Made by a program: the position numbers and the translations under genes
In this document: piece by piece, positions 61,011 to 64,000 of the stretch
How positions within the stretch are numbered: the first letter of the stretch is position 1
How the letters are laid out: every line of letters begins with the position of its first letter
Assembly (NCBI GenBank): GCA_020248985.1
Contig: JADCGL010000004.1
Coordinates: 16,651 to 80,650 of the forward strand
From: Telmatospirillum sp.
GTDB lineage: Bacteria > Pseudomonadota > Alphaproteobacteria > CACIAM-22H2
Reading direction: 5' to 3'
DNA: 64,000 nucleotides
The notes under the pieces: model-generated
Seen by the model: only the letters and a program-made list of their open reading frames with translations
What the model was told of the DNA's origin: nothing
The model's database searches: none

Positions 61011-62048
61011 ATGGACACTGGCCTCGCCCCCCCGGCCGCACAAGCCGCCGAAAGACTCGTCGATCCGTTCGCGCGCGCGATCTCGTATCTGCGCGTGTCG
61101 GTCACGGATCGCTGCGATTTTCGCTGCGTCTACTGCATGTCCGAAAACATGACGTTCCTGCCCAAGGCCGAGATCCTGTCGCTCGAGGAACTCGACCGGC
61201 TGTGCTCGGCCTTCGTGCGGATGGGCGTGCGCAAGCTGCGCCTGACCGGCGGCGAGCCGCTCGTGCGGCGCAACGTGATGAGCCTCGTGCGCAATCTCGG
61301 CCGCCATATCGAGGCGGGTGCGCTCGACGAACTCACCCTCACCACCAACGGCTCGCAGCTCGCCAAGTATGCGCACGAGCTGTACCAAGCGGGCGTGCGC
61401 CGCATCAACGTGTCGCTCGACACGCTGGACCCGGCCAAATTCACGGCGCTGACGCGCTGGGGCAAGCTCGACCAGGTGCTCGACGGCCTCAAGGCCGCCA
61501 AACAGGCGGGGCTCGCCGTCAAGATCAACGCCGTCGCCCTCAAAGGCGGCAACGACGACGAATTCGACCGTCTCGTCGCCTGGTCGGGCGACGAAGGCTT
61601 CGACCTCGTGTTCATCGAGGTGATGCCGATGGGCGACATCGGCGGCGAAGCGCGCCTCGACCAGTATCTGCCGCTGTCGCTCGTGCGCGCGAACCTCGCC
61701 AAGAACTGGACGCTCGACGAGACCGACTACCGCACCGGCGGCCCCGCGCGCTATTTCACGGTGCGCGAAACCGGCCGGCGCTTGGGCTTCATCACGCCGC
61801 TCACGCACAATTTCTGCGAAAGCTGCAATCGCGTGCGGCTCACCTGCACCGGCACGCTCTATATGTGCCTGGGCCAGGACGACGCAGCCGACCTGCGCAC
61901 GCCGCTGCGCGCCTCATCCGACGACGCGGCCCTCGACGACGCAATCCGCAGCGCCATCGCGCGCAAGCCCAAGGGGCACGATTTCGTGATCGACCGGCGC
62001 CACAAAGCGCCCGCCGTCGCGCGCCACATGTCGGTTACCGGCGGCTAG
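61011..62048 (+). CDS. moaA: GTP 3',8-cyclase MoaA
   Basis: The 345-residue radical-SAM enzyme has the CDFRCVYCM cluster motif (about 39-47), [15 protein letters not shown] and a C-terminal second cluster [18 protein letters not shown], and ends with the functional Gly-Gly tail. It starts molybdenum cofactor synthesis by converting GTP to the cyclic intermediate with MoaC. It follows the poly-ferredoxin gene by 71 bases in the same direction, which agrees with its serving the molybdoenzyme encoded nearby. Confidence 0.95.
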   Translation: MDTGLAPPAAQAAERLVDPFARAISYLRVSVTDRCDFRCVYCMSENMTFLPKAEILSLEELDRLCSAFVRMGVRKLRLTGGEPLVRRNVMSLVRNLGRHIEAGALDELTLTTNGSQLAKYAHELYQAGVRRINVSLDTLDPAKFTALTRWGKLDQVLDGLKAAKQAGLAVKINAVALKGGNDDEFDRLVAWSGDEGFDLVFIEVMPMGDIGGEARLDQYLPLSLVRANLAKNWTLDETDYRTGGPARYFTVRETGRRLGFITPLTHNFCESCNRVRLTCTGTLYMCLGQDDAADLRTPLRASSDDAALDDAIRSAIARKPKGHDFVIDRRHKAPAVARHMSVTGG

Positions 62049-62100
62049 CGCCCGACAAGCCCCTGGAACCGCGAGGGCGGCTGGCGTAAACATCTCGCCC

Positions 62101-62874
62101 ATGTCCGACACGCCGTCCAAAATCGCGTTTGTTGCCGCCGACACCCCGCATGCGACGGCCGCCTTGGCACGCCTCAAGAAGCGATACGCGAACGTGCCGT
62201 TCGACAAGGCCGACATCGTCGTGGCGCTGGGCGGCGACGGATTCGTGCTGCAGACGCTGCACCGGTCGCTCGCGCGCGGCGTGCCCGTCTTCGGTATGCA
62301 TCGCGGCTCGGTCGGGTTCCTGATGAACGATTTTCGACCGCTCGGGCTGCTGGCGCGCCTCAAAGCCGCCCACCGCGTGACGCTGCATCCGCTGCGCATG
62401 ACCGTGCGCTGCAAAAACGGCAAAACCGAAACCGCCGTCGCGATCAACGAGGTGAGCCTGCTGCGCCAATTGCGCCAGGCGGCCAAAATCCGCGTTTCGA
62501 TCGACGGCGTGGTGCGGCTCGAGGAACTCATTGCCGACGGCGTGCTCGTCTCCACGCCTGCGGGCTCCACCGCCTACAATCTGTCGGCCCATGGCCCTAT
62601 CGTGCCGATGGGGGCCGAGCTTCTGGCCCTCACGCCGATCACGGCATTTCGCCCGCGGCGCTGGCGCGGCGCATTGCTGCCCGCGCGCGCGAAGGTCACG
62701 TTCGAAGTGCTCGAATCCGACAAGCGCCCGGTCAGCGCCACCGCCGACCACACCGAAATCCGCGACGTTATCCATGTCGACGTCGCCGAAGACCGCACCA
62801 AGCGCCTCACGCTGTTGTTCGATCCCGAGCACTCGTTCGAAGAACGCGTGCTCAAGGAACAGTTTGCGCCGTGA
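62101..62874 (+). CDS. nadK: NAD kinase
   Basis: The 257-residue enzyme has the GGDG motif ([15 protein letters not shown], about 41-55), [18 protein letters not shown] and the nucleotide-binding [17 protein letters not shown] (about 151-167). It phosphorylates NAD to NADP. It is slightly shorter than E. coli NadK, as is usual in this class. It overlaps the methyltransferase start (GTGA) and lies 52 bases after moaA. Confidence 0.95.
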   Translation: MSDTPSKIAFVAADTPHATAALARLKKRYANVPFDKADIVVALGGDGFVLQTLHRSLARGVPVFGMHRGSVGFLMNDFRPLGLLARLKAAHRVTLHPLRMTVRCKNGKTETAVAINEVSLLRQLRQAAKIRVSIDGVVRLEELIADGVLVSTPAGSTAYNLSAHGPIVPMGAELLALTPITAFRPRRWRGALLPARAKVTFEVLESDKRPVSATADHTEIRDVIHVDVAEDRTKRLTLLFDPEHSFEERVLKEQFAP

Positions 62875-63527
62875 GTGCGGCGGCCGGCTACGATCTCTGG
62901 GCCAGCGACTACGACCGCTTCGACAATCCAATGGTGGCGCTGGCCGCCCTCGCCTTCGCGCAGGCCCGGCTGCCGCTTGGCGGTGCCGCCTTCCTCGATA
63001 TCGGCTGCGGCACCGGGCGCAATCTCGGGCTCGCGCGCGACGGCGGTGCGGCCACCCTCGTCGGCATCGACGGCTCGAGCGGCATGCTCGCGCAAGCGAA
63101 AGCCCGGCTCGGATCGGCGGCAACCCTCGTCGAAACCGATTTGGCCGGCACTTGGCCGCCTTTGCCGGGAGCACCGTTCGACATTGCGTGCATCTCGCTC
63201 GTTCTCGAGCATTTCCCGGCCGTTGCGCCGATCGTGGCGACGGCGGCAAAACTTCTCAAAAGCGGCGGCGTGCTGTTCGTCGCCGAAATGCATGCCGATT
63301 TGGCGGCGGCGGGCACGGGTGCCCATTTCGAAAAAGACGGCAAGGTCCATCGCCTGCCGAGCTTCGGCCACGACGCGGCCGAATTCAGGGTCGCCCTTGC
63401 CGCTGCGGGTTTCGCACCATGCGACATCGCCGAATGGGCCGCCGACGACCATGTCGCGCGCATTCCGAAGCTTGCCAAACATCGCGGCAAGCGCGTGCTC
63501 GCGAACTTCGTTGCGCGCAAAGCCTAG
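62871..63527 (+). CDS. SAM-dependent methyltransferase
   Basis: The 218-residue protein is a class I methyltransferase: [15 protein letters not shown] at the start, the SAM motif [15 protein letters not shown] (about 41-55), [18 protein letters not shown] and a later [14 protein letters not shown]. The substrate is unknown. It starts at a GTG overlapping the nadK stop, and its end overlaps the convergent ppk2 gene by 4 bases. Confidence 0.87.
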   Translation: MSAAAGYDLWASDYDRFDNPMVALAALAFAQARLPLGGAAFLDIGCGTGRNLGLARDGGAATLVGIDGSSGMLAQAKARLGSAATLVETDLAGTWPPLPGAPFDIACISLVLEHFPAVAPIVATAAKLLKSGGVLFVAEMHADLAAAGTGAHFEKDGKVHRLPSFGHDAAEFRVALAAAGFAPCDIAEWAADDHVARIPKLAKHRGKRVLANFVARKA

Positions 63528-64000
63528 ATTCCGGCCTTCAGCATCTTGCGCGCAGCCGCCAGGAACTTCGGATCGATCGGCGGCGGGCGCGTGTCGATGC
63601 CTTTGCCGAGCACGTCGAGCACGTGCGAAATCGCATCGACGCGCGCGCGCCATTTGCTGTCCGCCTGCACGAGGCGCCAGCGCCCGTGCTTCCAATCGGT
63701 GCGCTCGAACATCTCGTCGGCGGCCTTGGCGTAGGCGCCCCGCTGCCGATAGGCGTCGAGATCGGCCTGGGTCAGCTTCCAGCGCTTGGTCGGATCTTCG
63801 AGCCGGTCGGCGAAGCGCTTGAGCTGCACCTGCGGCGTGATGTGCAGGAACACTTTGGCGATGCGCACGCCGTCGGTCGCCAGTTGGCGTTCGAACTCGA
63901 CGATCTCGCGATAGGCGCGCTTCCAGTCTTTGGGCGCGCAGAGCTTCTCCACGCGCTCGACGAGCACGCGCCCGTACCACGAGCGGTCGAACACGGCGAG
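63524..64000 (-). CDS. ppk2: Polyphosphate kinase 2 (3' end; 5' part beyond the window)
   Basis: The visible 158 codons cover the C-terminal half: VFDRSWYGRVLVERVE (Walker B and lid), FLHITPQVQLKRFADRLEDPTKRWKLTQADL and WRLVQADSKWRARVDAISHVL, all diagnostic for PPK2. The enzyme uses polyphosphate to phosphorylate nucleoside di- or monophosphates, or the reverse. Walker A lies outside the window, so the subclass cannot be told. The reading frame continues past base 64000. Confidence 0.92.
   Translation of the reverse strand, partial: LAVFDRSWYGRVLVERVEKLCAPKDWKRAYREIVEFERQLATDGVRIAKVFLHITPQVQLKRFADRLEDPTKRWKLTQADLDAYRQRGAYAKAADEMFERTDWKHGRWRLVQADSKWRARVDAISHVLDVLGKGIDTRPPPIDPKFLAAARKMLKAGI

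Overview
The window looks like chromosome of a GC-rich, flagellated alphaproteobacterium, most likely Rhodospirillales or a near relative. The evidence is the CtrA/ChpT cell-cycle phosphorelay, a single bifunctional (p)ppGpp synthetase/hydrolase, the orders rpoZ-rsh-acpS-lepB-rnc-era and smpB-dapA-slt, and a respiratory formate dehydrogenase cluster with DUF3305/DUF3306. No rRNA, tRNA or CRISPR array was seen. The genus is not determined.

Layout. 1-631: the end of a flagellar rod-binding gene and a FlgN-like chaperone. 972-6541: a TRAP transporter whose binding-protein gene converges on its permease genes, BioY, an AraC regulator and a VOC protein. 6545-10755: parC, recO and a BenE-type transporter. 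10836-14766: a secreted trypsin-like protease followed by an AT-richer insert carrying a KAP P-loop NTPase, then a second copy of the protease 3' end. 14777-18732: a LysR regulator, isocitrate lyase and its divergent ScfR/RamB-type regulator. 18791-24002: an orphan Phd-like antitoxin, a self-inhibited Fic protein and an AT-rich two-gene operon (helical-repeat protein plus putative PD-(D/E)xK nuclease) that I regard as a candidate undescribed defence system. 24092-32289: a housekeeping block (era, rnc, lepB, acpS, rsh, rpoZ, folK on the minus strand; NYN protein, family 5 uracil-DNA glycosylase and lipocalin on the plus strand).

32337-34777 holds a TspO-like membrane protein, a MITE-like element, and an AAA-type kinase lying between an intact GNAT gene and a decayed copy of that gene's 3' part. 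34804-41845: smpB, dapA, slt, a GNAT, a HAD phosphatase, a 3-hydroxyisobutyrate dehydrogenase-like enzyme and an MFS transporter. 41898-47812: fliJ, fliI, divergent ctrA, cheR-cheB-cheY and chpT, which places motility and cell-cycle control together. 47892-49694: DUF3553, cytochrome c, a 41-residue membrane peptide and a seven-blade WD40 protein.

49769-62048 is a formate dehydrogenase locus: gamma, beta and alpha subunits, two small accessory proteins, a TorD chaperone fused to a YdaS-type HTH, DUF3306, DUF3305, mobA and fdhD on the minus strand, with a poly-ferredoxin and moaA on the plus strand. It covers the enzyme, its maturation, and molybdenum cofactor synthesis and modification. nadK, a methyltransferase and the end of a ppk2 gene close the window.

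The most unusual observation is that two unrelated cargo genes (KAP NTPase, AAA kinase) have the same arrangement: intact host gene, then cargo, then an extra copy of the host gene's 3' end. This is what a Campbell-type single crossover by a circular DNA carrying the cargo plus the 3' part of the target gene would leave.
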